Assembly: GCF_001399675.1 (NCBI RefSeq)
Contig: NZ_LJCO01000026.1
Coordinates: 1-64,000 of the forward strand
DNA length: 64,000 nt
Direction: 5' to 3'
Source of the DNA: Paenalicyclobacillus ferrooxydans
GTDB lineage: Bacteria > Bacillota > Bacilli > Alicyclobacillales > Alicyclobacillaceae
Shown: positions 45,324-54,042 of the stretch, one piece after another
Position numbering within the stretch: the stretch's first letter is position 1
Layout: every line of letters starts with the position of its first letter
Notes under the pieces: model-generated
Databases searched by the model: none
What the model saw: the letters and a program-made list of their open reading frames with translations, nothing else
What the model was told of the DNA's origin: nothing
Translations under genes and position numbers: made by a program

Positions 45324-46523
45324 TTACTTCGCGCTGCCTGGCGCCTGCAACTGCAGGTCAGGGTTCACGTCCGCCTCATAGTCCACGCCTTCGATGCCAA
45401 ACCCAAACAGGCGCAAGAAGTCCGCGCGGTAGCCTTCGAGGTCGGACAACTGCATCAGATTCTCCGCGTCGATCTCGCTCCACGCTTTCATTACTGCAGC
45501 CTGGATCTCGGGACGCATCTCCCAATCGTCCAAACGTACGCGTCCCGCATCATCCGTCGGGGCAGGTGCACCCACGTACAGGCGGTCCTTGTACATACGA
45601 TACATCTGCTCGATGCATCCCTCGTGCAGACCTTGTTCTTTCATCAGCTTAAACAGGATGGAGATATAGAGCGGTACAACTGGAATCGCAGAACTCGACT
45701 GTGTCACGACAGCCTTGTTGACCGACACCAGCGCCCTTCCGCCGCGGCCGCTGAGCTTGGCGTTCATCCGCTTGGCGGTGGCTTCCAGATCGTCCTTGGC
45801 ACGGCCAATCGTTCCTTCACGATAAATCGCGTAGGTGAGCTCAGGACCTATGTATGAGTACGCAACCGTCGTCGCGTTGTCCGCCAGGAGACCCGCTTCG
45901 TCGAGCGCGTTGATCCACATTTCCCAATCTTCTCCGCCCATGACAGCAATGGTATTCTTCACTTCGTCTTCTGTCGCAGGTTCGATGGTTACTTCCGAAA
46001 CCTTGCCTGAGTGAACGTCGACAGTTTTGCTTGTGAAAGCCTGTCCCACCGGCTTAATCACGGAAGAGAAGCTCTCACCCGTTTTGGGATGTGTACGGCG
46101 AGGGGAAGCGAGGCTGTAGACAACGAGATCGACTTGTCCAAAGTGTTCTTTAATCAGGTCGATGACCTCCGCCTTAATCGCATCCGAAAACGCGTCGCCA
46201 TTTACAGTCGCAGCAAACAGGCCTGCGTCACGTGCCATCTCCTCAAAGGCAACGGTGTTGTACCAACCTGCGGTTGCTGTGCGGTTGTCGCTGGCTGGCT
46301 TCTCAAAGCACACGCCAATCGTATCCGCACCGCCCCCAAAGGCTGCGGCAATTCGGGATGCCAAACCGTATCCTGTTGAGCTGCCGATGACCAGTACCTT
46401 CTTCGGTCCCTCAAACTTGGGCTGACTTTTTACATATTCCACTTGTTCTTCTACGTGTTTGGCGCATCCCACTGGGTGTGCCGTTGTGCAGATAAACCCT
46501 CGAATTTTTGGCTTGATAACCAT
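45324..46523 (-). CDS. fabV: Trans-2-enoyl-CoA/ACP reductase FabV
   Basis: A 399-residue NADH-dependent enoyl reductase. The N-terminus is the family signature VIKPKIRGFICTTAHPVGC, then the dinucleotide motif GSSTGYG. The active site is YSYIGPELTYAIYREGTIGRAK with the Tyr-x8-Lys pair, and SLASPRRTHPKTGE is also typical. The frame extends to 46613, but AGAAAGGA lies before ATG 46523, matching the usual start. FabV completes fatty-acid elongation or reduces crotonyl-CoA and is insensitive to triclosan. It is monocistronic. Confidence 0.95.
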   Translation of the reverse strand: MVIKPKIRGFICTTAHPVGCAKHVEEQVEYVKSQPKFEGPKKVLVIGSSTGYGLASRIAAAFGGGADTIGVCFEKPASDNRTATAGWYNTVAFEEMARDAGLFAATVNGDAFSDAIKAEVIDLIKEHFGQVDLVVYSLASPRRTHPKTGESFSSVIKPVGQAFTSKTVDVHSGKVSEVTIEPATEDEVKNTIAVMGGEDWEMWINALDEAGLLADNATTVAYSYIGPELTYAIYREGTIGRAKDDLEATAKRMNAKLSGRGGRALVSVNKAVVTQSSSAIPVVPLYISILFKLMKEQGLHEGCIEQMYRMYKDRLYVGAPAPTDDAGRVRLDDWEMRPEIQAAVMKAWSEIDAENLMQLSDLEGYRADFLRLFGFGIEGVDYEADVNPDLQLQAPGSAK

Positions 46524-46723
46524 TTCCATTATCCTTTCTGGTTGAGTCGATCCGATGCCGTACGTACGCTTTGGTCCCAACACAGAAACCTCATCTCTGA
46601 AGCCAAACCCCATGTACGGCCGAAGCGGGTCCCGAGATTTCAGACTCGACTCGCAGTCAATTGTTTTTTTGGCGTGTTACCGCAAATTATACATGAAAAC
46701 GCATGATTCCTGCTTGACTGGAA

Positions 46724-47713
46724 TTAACCCATGATGTCCTTGCGAGCGAAAACCTGAAAGCTGATGACAAGTGCTGCTGCCGACCAGATCACGAGGACTC
46801 CGAGCGAGAATGCGAATGTCATCCCTGCCACCGGCGGCGGAGTGCCGTTGAGATAGTTCATTAGCTGCAGGTTCACGACTGGCAGGTACTTCGCCAAGGT
46901 CCAGTTGCTTGCGAGAGCCGTCAAAAGCGTTCCTGCGATGAGGCCCGCCATCATGATACCCATACTCGAGGCTGTCGATCTGACCAGCGTCGACACCATA
47001 AACGCGAGCGAAGCGACAGCCAGGCAAGCGAAGAATCCGAGCCCAAACGTCATCAACAGGTATTCCCACTGCGGCAGGGTGTAAACATGACTGATGTCTA
47101 CGGTGCCATTCGCACTGGTCTGGAAGCCCATGATGACCGGCAGTCCAAACCCGCCGTAACCAAAAAACGCACCAGATACCACGTAGGAGGTGATCGCGAT
47201 CGCCGCAAAGAGCATCGCCACGAGCAGAAACAGCGCCACCAATTTGCTCGCCAGGATTCTTGTGCGGGAGACACCACGGGTGAGCAGCATCTTAATCGTG
47301 CCGCCGCTCATTTCAGATGACACCATATCGGATGCAATGACGATGACAAAGAGGGGGATCAGCAGTGTGATGCCTTCATCCATAAACGTGTGCATGAAGC
47401 TCGGTGCGCCCGGTGCGTAGGGATTGATGTTGTGTGACAACTCGTACTGTGCCTCGGCAAGCGTAGCCTGGATGCCCGCTTTTTCAGCCGCCGATGCAAA
47501 CGGGTTGTGCAAGCGATTCAGATCATGCGTGATTTCTTGCTGCAAGCGAACGTGCCAGTCTGTGGTTCCCAGTTGGCGAACCATGACAAGGATAGCCTCG
47601 TGCTCTGCGTAGGAGAACACAGCCATGAGCACCAAAAGGATGGCCATGACCACCTGGAAGCGGCGTTTGCGCAGCATTTTGACGATCTCGTTGGACACCA
47701 GTTGCCAAAACAT
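46724..47713 (-). CDS. ABC-2 type transporter permease
   Basis: A 329-residue membrane protein. It has an N-terminal cytoplasmic segment (LVSNEIVKMLRKRRF), one membrane helix at about 20-38, a large extracellular loop to about 115, then five more helices. The cytoplasmic segment SGGTIKMLLTRGVSRTRILASKL after TM2 is typical of NatB/YhcI-type ABC-2 permeases. The ribosome site GGTGAG precedes ATG 47713. The ATPase partner lies just upstream at 47832-48761. The exported substrate is unknown; antimicrobial-peptide or sodium export is typical of relatives. Confidence 0.87.
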   Translation of the reverse strand: MFWQLVSNEIVKMLRKRRFQVVMAILLVLMAVFSYAEHEAILVMVRQLGTTDWHVRLQQEITHDLNRLHNPFASAAEKAGIQATLAEAQYELSHNINPYAPGAPSFMHTFMDEGITLLIPLFVIVIASDMVSSEMSGGTIKMLLTRGVSRTRILASKLVALFLLVAMLFAAIAITSYVVSGAFFGYGGFGLPVIMGFQTSANGTVDISHVYTLPQWEYLLMTFGLGFFACLAVASLAFMVSTLVRSTASSMGIMMAGLIAGTLLTALASNWTLAKYLPVVNLQLMNYLNGTPPPVAGMTFAFSLGVLVIWSAAALVISFQVFARKDIMG

Positions 47714-47831
47714 CCACTCACCGCCTTGCTCGAAAATCCGTCATCGAACTATCGCTGGAAGCACTACTGGACGCACTACTGGAACCGTCCCCGGAAGCAG
47801 CATTGGAACTATCGCTGCCTGCGGACGTGTC

Positions 47832-48761
47832 TCAAACTGCAGCCCCGCTGGTTGTTTGAAGGAAGAAGTCCTCGAGCGAGATGCGTCGCCGTGCTGCTTC
47901 AAATACCTTACAGCCGTGGGCTTCCAGATTGGAAACCGCTTCGGCTACCAAGTCGTCTGTCATTCTGCAAATCAGACTGCCCTTGGTTGATTCGGTGACT
48001 TCCGCGACAATGCCATGGGAACGCAGCACATCTTCCAGCACCCGCCGTGCTGCATCCGGCTTGTCCACACGCCAAGACACATCATCAGCCGTTCCGGCGA
48101 GGAGGGTGTCAATGGCTCCCGTCTTGATGACCGAGCCGTCGCGGATGATGGCAACGTGATCGCACAGGAGTTCTATCTCTGACAGCAGATGGCTGCTGAT
48201 GAATACTGCCAAGCCATCCTTCGCGAGTGCCTGCAGGAAGGTGCGAAGTTCGCGGATACCCGCCGGATCGAGGCCATTCGTGGGTTCGTCGAGAATGAGA
48301 AGCTTGGGATTGTTCAAGAGTGCCTGTGCAATGCCGAGCCGCTGTCTCATCCCGAGCGAATAGGTCCGAACCTTGTCGTCAAGTCGGTCCTCGAGATGGA
48401 CTAGTTTTGCCACCTCGTCGATCCGATGCACCGCCTCCACCCCCTGCATCCTGGCAAGTTGGAGGAGATTCTCACGTCCACTCAGATACGGGTACATGTC
48501 TGGATTTTCAACGATGCAGCCGACCTCCTGCATGGCGCGCAGAGGGTCAGTGCGGACCTTGTATCCGCCAATGGTAATCTCACCTGCGGTCGGTCGAATC
48601 AGGCCAACGATCATCCGGATGGTGGTGGTCTTTCCAGCCCCGTTCGGACCGAGAAAACCGAAGACCTGTCCAGGATAGACGTCGAATGAGACATCCTTAA
48701 CGAGCGTGCGATTGCGCACCCGCTTTTCGAGGGAGCGAACCGATAATACCGGTTGGGCCAT
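47832..48761 (-). CDS. ABC-2 type transporter ATPase
   Basis: A 309-residue ATPase. It has Walker A GPNGAGKTTT, the Q-loop near VENPDMYPYLSG, the signature YSLGMRQR, Walker B LLILDEPTNGLD and the switch SSHLLSE. The C-terminal extension of about 85 residues (VSWRVDKPDAARRVLEDVL...) is a regulatory tail common in BcrA/NatA-like proteins. GAGGTGG lies six bases before ATG 48761; an upstream start at 48878 would run into the promoter region of the divergent SGNH gene. It is operonic with the permease, separated by 118 bp that contain short GGAAGCA(C/G) repeats. Confidence 0.92.
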   Translation of the reverse strand: MAQPVLSVRSLEKRVRNRTLVKDVSFDVYPGQVFGFLGPNGAGKTTTIRMIVGLIRPTAGEITIGGYKVRTDPLRAMQEVGCIVENPDMYPYLSGRENLLQLARMQGVEAVHRIDEVAKLVHLEDRLDDKVRTYSLGMRQRLGIAQALLNNPKLLILDEPTNGLDPAGIRELRTFLQALAKDGLAVFISSHLLSEIELLCDHVAIIRDGSVIKTGAIDTLLAGTADDVSWRVDKPDAARRVLEDVLRSHGIVAEVTESTKGSLICRMTDDLVAEAVSNLEAHGCKVFEAARRRISLEDFFLQTTSGAAV

Positions 48762-48832
48762 CGTGTTCCACCTCAGATTCCGGAAAGTTCTACCTGTATA
48801 GTACACTGTCATTGAACAGGGAGGAAATCGGT

Positions 48833-49891
48833 ATGGAACAGGACAAGCCAGGCAGCCCTCAAGGTAAGCATGATTCACCCATCAACCAGCCCAAACCACC
48901 CCGACGTAAGTCGTCCGACAGGGTGATTCAGTCTGCTTCGGGACTTGCCATCACAGCAGCCGTCGTGCTCATCGGCGGGTTTCTCTTCGCCAGTTACGCG
49001 GCATTCGGAGGCACAGTAGGGCATATCCTCGGTGCGACAGGCGGAACGAGTGGCACCAACGGCACCAGTGTGGCCAGCGGCGGAGGCGGAGGTACCAGTG
49101 GGACCACCGGCAGCGGCACCGGGGGCGGCAGTGGGACCACCGGCAGCGGCACGGGAGGCGCAAGCGGGGGCGTCAATGGGGGGACCGTCGGAGGATCCAC
49201 CGGCGGGAACGCGAGTCAGGGGAGTACACCTCAGCAGACTGGACAGCCTCAGTTAAATTCGAAAACCATCCATCTCGTGGCACTCGGCGATTCCCTGACA
49301 CATGGTCTTGGTGACGCCTCGGGAGAGGGCTACGTGGGAGATGTTGCGGCAAATCTCAAGCAGGCAGGGTACTCGGTGATCCAAGCAAATTTAGGGATCG
49401 ATGGGTTGACGTCGCAAGGGTTGCGCACCGAAGTTGTCAAGCCAGAGGTCACACAGCTGCTCCAGTCGGCTAACCTTGTGTTGATTTCGATCGGGGGAAA
49501 TGATCTGAACGATGCAGCAGGGCTTCCCGCCATTCATACTGCTCGGATTGCCAAGGCCAGAACCCAGTTCCTGAGCAACCTGAACGCGGTCTTATCCACC
49601 ATCCGATCGGTCAATAAGAATGCCACAGTGCTGGTAATTGGGCTGTATAACCCGTATGGGAATATTGCCGGTGCAAGGCTACAGACAGACAGTATAGTTG
49701 AGACTTGGAACGCAGATGAGCAGGCCTTAGTCTCAAAGTACAATGGAGTGCTCATGGTTCAGACCTACGATCTATTTCAGCTCAACCCGACGAGATACCT
49801 CTACATCGATCACTTTCATCCGAACCAGGCCGGGTATCAGCGGATTGCCACACGGGTATGGCAGGACGTCCAGTCCGTAATTGGGGGATAA
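48833..49891 (+). CDS. Membrane-anchored SGNH/GDSL hydrolase
   Basis: A 352-residue extracytoplasmic esterase-type protein. It has a cytoplasmic Pro/Lys-rich head (1-33), one membrane anchor (about 36-57), then an 80-residue Gly/Ser/Thr linker with repeats of the type GTTGSGTGG. The SGNH domain starts with GDSLTHG (Ser154), followed by an Asn-containing SIGGNDL block and the catalytic Asp-His in DHFHPNQAGY. It resembles YpmR-like lipases/esterases of Bacillus. GGGAGG precedes ATG 48833. It is divergent from the ABC exporter. Confidence 0.88.
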   Translation: MEQDKPGSPQGKHDSPINQPKPPRRKSSDRVIQSASGLAITAAVVLIGGFLFASYAAFGGTVGHILGATGGTSGTNGTSVASGGGGGTSGTTGSGTGGGSGTTGSGTGGASGGVNGGTVGGSTGGNASQGSTPQQTGQPQLNSKTIHLVALGDSLTHGLGDASGEGYVGDVAANLKQAGYSVIQANLGIDGLTSQGLRTEVVKPEVTQLLQSANLVLISIGGNDLNDAAGLPAIHTARIAKARTQFLSNLNAVLSTIRSVNKNATVLVIGLYNPYGNIAGARLQTDSIVETWNADEQALVSKYNGVLMVQTYDLFQLNPTRYLYIDHFHPNQAGYQRIATRVWQDVQSVIGG

Positions 49892-49978
49892 GCCATCATT
49901 TGATAAGCGGTGGTGCGCCGGCTTGGGGATATCCATCGCATGAAAGGCCTGTAGGAAATCTTTCGTCGGGGTTGCTTG

Positions 49979-50010
49979 GACCCAGTGCATGTTCGAGATG
50001 CAAGGGGTCA
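49979..50010 (+). promoter_or_regulatory. Hairpin just before the lysE ribosome site
   Basis: GACCC/GGGTC and the inner TGCAT/ATGCA pair form a stem-loop ending eight bases before the GGGGAGG of the LysE-type gene. It may affect initiation of translation. It does not match a lysine riboswitch. Confidence 0.35.
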
Positions 50011-50027
50011 CTTGGGGAGGAACTAGG

Positions 50028-50705
50028 TTGGGTAACGCTTTTGTTCACGGGTTTTTACTTGCCTTAGGGTTAATTCTGCCGATTGGCGTTCAAAACGGTT
50101 TTGTCATTACTCAAGGCAGTGTTCATCAGCGGTTCTCCAATGTGCTGCCGACAATCATCACCGCTTCTCTATGTGACACTCTGTTGATAGCGGTCAGCAT
50201 TTTTGGCGTCACGACACTGTCCTTTACGTCACCAATTGTCCGTCTGGTGATGGGGGTGGTCGGATGCGGTTTCTTATTGTTTATGGGATGGTCCACTTTT
50301 CGATCCGATGCAGGTTCAGACGACAACCCCGGTCAAACGAGTGACAGTCGCGTAAATGGTGAGGATGAAGGCACTTTGGACCCCAGTGGCAGGGCTTGGA
50401 GCCGAAAGAGGCAAATTTGGACGGCCGCGTCGACCTCACTTTTGAACCCGCACGCTTGGATGGACACCTTGGCGATTATCGGGGGCAGCGCTGTTTTGTA
50501 CACGAACTGGCGGCTCCGTTTTTCGTTCGGAGTAGCGTGCGTTCTAGTGAGCTGGCTCTGGTTTTTCGCCCTGGCACTGACAGGGCATCTGGCAGGGACG
50601 CGGCTATTGCGAGGACAGGCGAAGGTCTGGTTGAATCGTGGATCGGCTGTGATGATGTGGGGATCGGCCATTTATCTCGCTGTTGTTCTTTGGCATCTTG
50701 GCTGA
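50028..50705 (+). CDS. LysE/ArgO-type amino acid exporter
   Basis: A 225-residue membrane protein with about six hydrophobic segments. The N-terminal GFLLALGLILPIGVQNGFVITQG is the LysE-family hallmark, followed by a cytoplasmic hydrophilic loop (about 90-130) and SLLNPHAWMDT in the second half. Basic amino acids (Lys, Arg) are usual substrates of this branch. GGGGAGG seven bases before TTG 50028 sets the start; the in-frame ATG at 49989 has no such site. No LysG/ArgP regulator is adjacent. Confidence 0.88.
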   Translation: MGNAFVHGFLLALGLILPIGVQNGFVITQGSVHQRFSNVLPTIITASLCDTLLIAVSIFGVTTLSFTSPIVRLVMGVVGCGFLLFMGWSTFRSDAGSDDNPGQTSDSRVNGEDEGTLDPSGRAWSRKRQIWTAASTSLLNPHAWMDTLAIIGGSAVLYTNWRLRFSFGVACVLVSWLWFFALALTGHLAGTRLLRGQAKVWLNRGSAVMMWGSAIYLAVVLWHLG

Positions 50706-50723
50706 AGGACCTTCAAAAGGGGA

Positions 50724-50753
50724 TTGCGTATCGGTTTCAATCTCACATATACT
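50724..50753 (+). promoter_or_regulatory. Probable promoter of the ABC-F leader
   Basis: TTGCGT (50724-50729), an 18-bp spacer and TATACT (50748-50753) place a transcription start near 50760. That is about 425 bases upstream of the ABC-F start codon. Confidence 0.5.
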
Positions 50754-50759
50754 GGGGTT

Positions 50760-51183
50760 ACATGAAATTGAACGGAGGTATCTAACTCTACACCATGTAC
50801 AATTCCTGTTACGCCGCCGAATGAATTGAATCCACTGCAGGCTCGACCACCTGTGTTGCTTTGCCCTTTCGGGCAGACAGATGGTTCGGTGTGGGCTGCT
50901 GTGGCGAGCGGACAGGAAACCAAAGTGGAGTTGGGATGCTTAGTGGCTCATATGGTATTGCGACGCGGCTGTCAGCGTTTGAGGGCTGCGTGTACGACAC
51001 GGGCGTTGCGGCCATGTGTGCGTCTTCGGGGAGGACCCGGCAATACTGAGAAGCCTCGAGCGGGGAGTTTAATATCCCGGTAACAAACCCAGTCACGTCC
51101 GTGATCGCAGGCAGCCACCTGCGATTTTTTGTTGTCCCACAAGCCTTTGGGATTTCAGTACGGATGGGATGTGATGGACGAAT
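50760..51183 (+). other. Long leader of the ABC-F gene
   Basis: About 425 bp without a credible gene. It opens with a GGAGG near 50775 not followed by a well-spaced start. Sixteen bases on, a nine-codon frame (ATG 50796, ending at a TGA) occurs. The leader ends in a terminator-type hairpin at 51104. Longer frames on both strands lack ribosome sites. Confidence 0.5.
51104..51131 (+). terminator. Terminator/attenuator upstream of the ABC-F gene
   Basis: ATCGCAGG and CCTGCGAT form an 8-bp stem with a six-base loop and a T6 run. It lies only 53 bases before the ABC-F start codon and about 345 bases after the putative transcription start. A preceding TCACG/CGTGA hairpin overlaps its left flank. 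This is the position of a conditional attenuator; it could instead just end a leader RNA. Confidence 0.65.
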
Positions 51184-53166
51184 ATGTTGGCACAAAAGTC
51201 GATGACTCAGACGCTGCGCGTTGAAGACGCCTGTAAAGAATGGAATGGAAGACCGCTCTTTAGGGGCGTGACGTTCGAATTGTTTCATGGAGAAAAGGCA
51301 GCTTTATATGGGAAGAATGGCGTTGGCAAGACGAGCCTGCTGAAGGCAATCATGGGCCAGGTTGAATTAGACGGGGGTCTGATTCACCGGGGAATTCCAC
51401 TGCACGACTGGGGGTGGTTAGAACAGGACCTCCACGTCGATGCGGGTGTATCCCTCATCTCCTTTGTAAGGTCCGGCAACTTCGAACTCTCAAGAATGGC
51501 GAGTGAACTGTCCAGACTCCAACGAGAGCTTGAAGATGTGGCACAGGATACACGGACAGGGGCGAGCAAGACGATCTCTTCTGAGACTACGCAAGGAACC
51601 GGGACTGCTTCAGGAACCGAGACTGCGCCAATGTCAGGGGCAGCGGATGCGGGGGTGTCGGATCACCGGATCGACAGGTTGATGGAACAATATGCAGAGA
51701 TACAAGAGCAATATCAGATGGGCGGGGGCTACGAGTGGGAGATGGAAGTGGAGGTGTCATTGACACGCCTGCAATTGCCGAAAAGCGTTTGGGACACCCC
51801 CTATCAGGCGCTGAGCGGCGGCCAAAAGACCCGTGCACAGCTTGCCAGACTGATGGTCCGTAAGCCTAGAGCTCTTATCCTGGATGAACCGACCAATCAT
51901 TTAGACAGACACACGCTTCGATGGCTCGAAGAGTGGCTCGGCCAGTATGCAGGAACAGTGCTGTTTGTGACACATGACCGGACATTGATGGATCACGTTG
52001 CTGATGCGGTGATTGAACTCACGCCGGAAGGATGCCGCCGATACAAAGGTGGATATCAATCCTTCAAGGAGAGCCGCGATCACGAAATCAAAACGCAAAC
52101 GGCACTTTATGAAAAACAAGAGCGCGAGCGTCAGGACTTGCTTGAGGCCATTCACCGTTACCAGCAGTGGTATGAAAAGGCACATGCGGCAGCGGGCGAA
52201 CGCAACCCTTATTTGAAAAAACGTGCTATGAAGAACGCCACTCGCTTCAAGGCGAAGGAGCGGGCATTGGCGCGGCTTGAAGATCGCAGTGTTGACAGAC
52301 CACGCGAGTCAGCGAAGGCTCAAGTTGAGTTTGAGACGGCTCAATTTGAGGCACGCAGCCTTGCTGCACTGCAAGAAGTCACCATCGGTTATGGCCCACA
52401 TGAAGTGTTGAGGAATGTCACGATGGCGGTGGAGCGGAACCATCGGATCGCCATTATTGGACCGAACGGGGTAGGAAAAACCACCTTGTTAAGGGCTTTG
52501 ACGCGTGAACTGCAGCCTGACAAGGGCGAAGTCTACCATCATCCGGAACTGAAAATTGGCTACTTTGTGCAAGAACTGCGCCGACAAAATCTTGACGACT
52601 CCGTGTTAGACACGCTCCTTGACCTGCCAGGGATGACTCAGTCGTGGGCCCGAACAATTCTCGCAGGATTCTTGTTTCGACGGGAAGATGTATTTAAACC
52701 TTTGTCCACACTCAGTATGGGTGAACGATGTCGCGTGGCATTTGTACATCTTTACCTGTCAGGGGCAAACTTGCTGGTCCTTGACGAGCCAACCAACTAC
52801 CTTGATATCGATACGCGCGAACGGGTCGAAGAGGCTTTGCTCGATTACCCGGGTGCGTTGGTGCTCGTGACACACGATGTATATTTGCTTAAAAAGGTTG
52901 CGAACCGTCTCTTGTTTCTTGAAGACGGATGTGCCCGGTGGTTCGAAGGGACGTACGAGGAGTACGAGCAAGCACAAAGAGCCCGGAGGTACACAAACCG
53001 AGAAACAGAGAACCAAATTCGGCAGTTGGAATTGACACTTGCACAACTCGTAGGGCAGGAAGAACCGGAATCGGAGTCGCAGCGAGCGACACTCTTGGAG
53101 GAGATCCGAAATACAAAACGTGCGCTGGACCAACTACTCGCGTCACAAGATACACCAGCTGAGTGA
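51184..53166 (+). CDS. ABC-F family ATPase (ribosome-associated, possible antibiotic resistance)
   Basis: A 660-residue soluble protein with two ABC domains and no membrane segment. Domain 1 has Walker A GKNGVGKTS (43-51), signature LSGGQKTR near 210 and Walker B LILDEPTNHLD. The linker (about 300-370) is the P-site tRNA interaction motif. Domain 2 has Walker A GPNGVGKTT, signature LSMGERCR and Walker B LLVLDEPTNYLD. A C-terminal coiled coil follows (ENQIRQLELTLAQL). Residues 121-160 are a low-complexity Thr/Ser/Gly/Ala insert. The ATG has only a weak site (GATGGACG). The layout fits Vga/Msr/Vml-type ribosome protection factors or a housekeeping EttA-like role. Confidence 0.9.
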   Translation: MLAQKSMTQTLRVEDACKEWNGRPLFRGVTFELFHGEKAALYGKNGVGKTSLLKAIMGQVELDGGLIHRGIPLHDWGWLEQDLHVDAGVSLISFVRSGNFELSRMASELSRLQRELEDVAQDTRTGASKTISSETTQGTGTASGTETAPMSGAADAGVSDHRIDRLMEQYAEIQEQYQMGGGYEWEMEVEVSLTRLQLPKSVWDTPYQALSGGQKTRAQLARLMVRKPRALILDEPTNHLDRHTLRWLEEWLGQYAGTVLFVTHDRTLMDHVADAVIELTPEGCRRYKGGYQSFKESRDHEIKTQTALYEKQERERQDLLEAIHRYQQWYEKAHAAAGERNPYLKKRAMKNATRFKAKERALARLEDRSVDRPRESAKAQVEFETAQFEARSLAALQEVTIGYGPHEVLRNVTMAVERNHRIAIIGPNGVGKTTLLRALTRELQPDKGEVYHHPELKIGYFVQELRRQNLDDSVLDTLLDLPGMTQSWARTILAGFLFRREDVFKPLSTLSMGERCRVAFVHLYLSGANLLVLDEPTNYLDIDTRERVEEALLDYPGALVLVTHDVYLLKKVANRLLFLEDGCARWFEGTYEEYEQAQRARRYTNRETENQIRQLELTLAQLVGQEEPESESQRATLLEEIRNTKRALDQLLASQDTPAE

Positions 53167-53199
53167 CCGATTTCGGGGAGATTGTCCAACTCCGCAGGT

Positions 53200-53292
53200 C
53201 TGCAGATTTGGCAGGTCTGTCCGATTCGGTGGGCTTGCCAGATTGATTGGGCGGTCAGATTCCGTGGACTTGCAAGATCGTGGACTTGCAAG
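53200..53292. repeat. Short GACTTGC-type repeats before the thioredoxin-like gene
   Basis: Degenerate 15-20-bp units (CAGATT.GG..GGTCTGTCCG, GTGGACTTGCAAGAT twice) fill the gap between the ABC-F stop codon and the next ribosome site. Confidence 0.5.
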
Positions 53293-53329
53293 ATAAGGAA
53301 GGGTATTCTTGGGAAGGGAGGGATACAGT

Positions 53330-53893
53330 ATGCCAATTAACTTAGCAGCGAAACTCGGACAGGGGATTTCTCCTGCTGCATTCATCGATGGTATGACCCG
53401 GAATCAGGACACATTCTCGGGCTGGTATAACAACTTTGCTTGGACAGCAAAAGAGGACGAGGAATTTTTCTCATCCCTTGCAGGAAAGGGATTTCGGTGT
53501 GCCATCATTGCTGCCGATTGGTGCGGAGATGTTGTCCGCAACGTCCCGGTAGTACTGCGTGTGATGGAGAAGGCTTCAGTACCGACAGAGTTTTTCATCA
53601 TGGAGCAAAACCTCGACCTGATAGACCAGTTTCTAACCTTCAACGGGCGCTCTATTCCTGTTGTGTTGATCCTCGATGAAGCAGGTAACGTTCTGTCCAA
53701 GTGGGGACCAAGACCTGCCTATGTGCAGGAACCGATGGCTTACTTCAAAACCCATTACGTGGACAAGAGTGCACCAGAGTATGAAGAGCAGCAAAAAGAG
53801 ACGTATGCGGAGATCCGGCGACGTTATGGTGAGGGAACCGGCTATCAAGAGCTTATCGTCCAAGAGTTGAGGGGTATATTCGAGTCGCTTTAA
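53330..53893 (+). CDS. Thioredoxin-fold protein with a single-Cys WCGD site
   Basis: A 187-residue protein. The active-site position reads DWCGDVVRN (Cys65), so the resolving Cys of a normal CxxC is Asp or Val here. A cis-Pro is present in GRSIPVVLI. A proline-poor helical N-terminus precedes the fold and a charged helical tail follows. Such single-Cys thioredoxin-fold proteins in Bacillales may act on bacillithiol mixed disulfides, which is only an inference here. GGGAGGG lies six bases before ATG 53330. Confidence 0.82.
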   Translation: MPINLAAKLGQGISPAAFIDGMTRNQDTFSGWYNNFAWTAKEDEEFFSSLAGKGFRCAIIAADWCGDVVRNVPVVLRVMEKASVPTEFFIMEQNLDLIDQFLTFNGRSIPVVLILDEAGNVLSKWGPRPAYVQEPMAYFKTHYVDKSAPEYEEQQKETYAEIRRRYGEGTGYQELIVQELRGIFESL

Positions 53894-53978
53894 GACATCC
53901 GAATTATTGACACTGATGAATTGGATATTTCAGGGCTGGTCAGACATTTCCCTTGACCAGCCCATTTGTTATGTTAAA

Positions 53979-54015
53979 TTGTAAATATAATTTACGTTGA
54001 TAAATAATAGTTTAC
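53979..54015 (+). promoter_or_regulatory. Promoter and candidate operator of the XRE regulator
   Basis: The perfect palindrome GTAAATATAATTTAC (53981-53995) and a further half-site GTTTAC (54010-54015) overlap a possible promoter (TTGTAA at 53979, 16-bp spacer, TAAATA at 54001). Related half-sites recur upstream of the transporter at 55223-55247, which suggests autoregulation and control of the transporter by the same protein. Confidence 0.55.
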
Positions 54016-54042
54016 ATAGGTGTGTGGACTGGGGGGAGAAGG

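Noticed and set aside
49892-50027. A lysine riboswitch before the LysE-type gene
   Set aside because: The leader is only about 136 bases and lacks the conserved L-box core; only one short hairpin is visible.
50809-51288. A 159-residue minus-strand frame across the ABC-F leader
   Set aside because: It runs antisense into the ABC-F coding region, has no ribosome site and no recognisable features.
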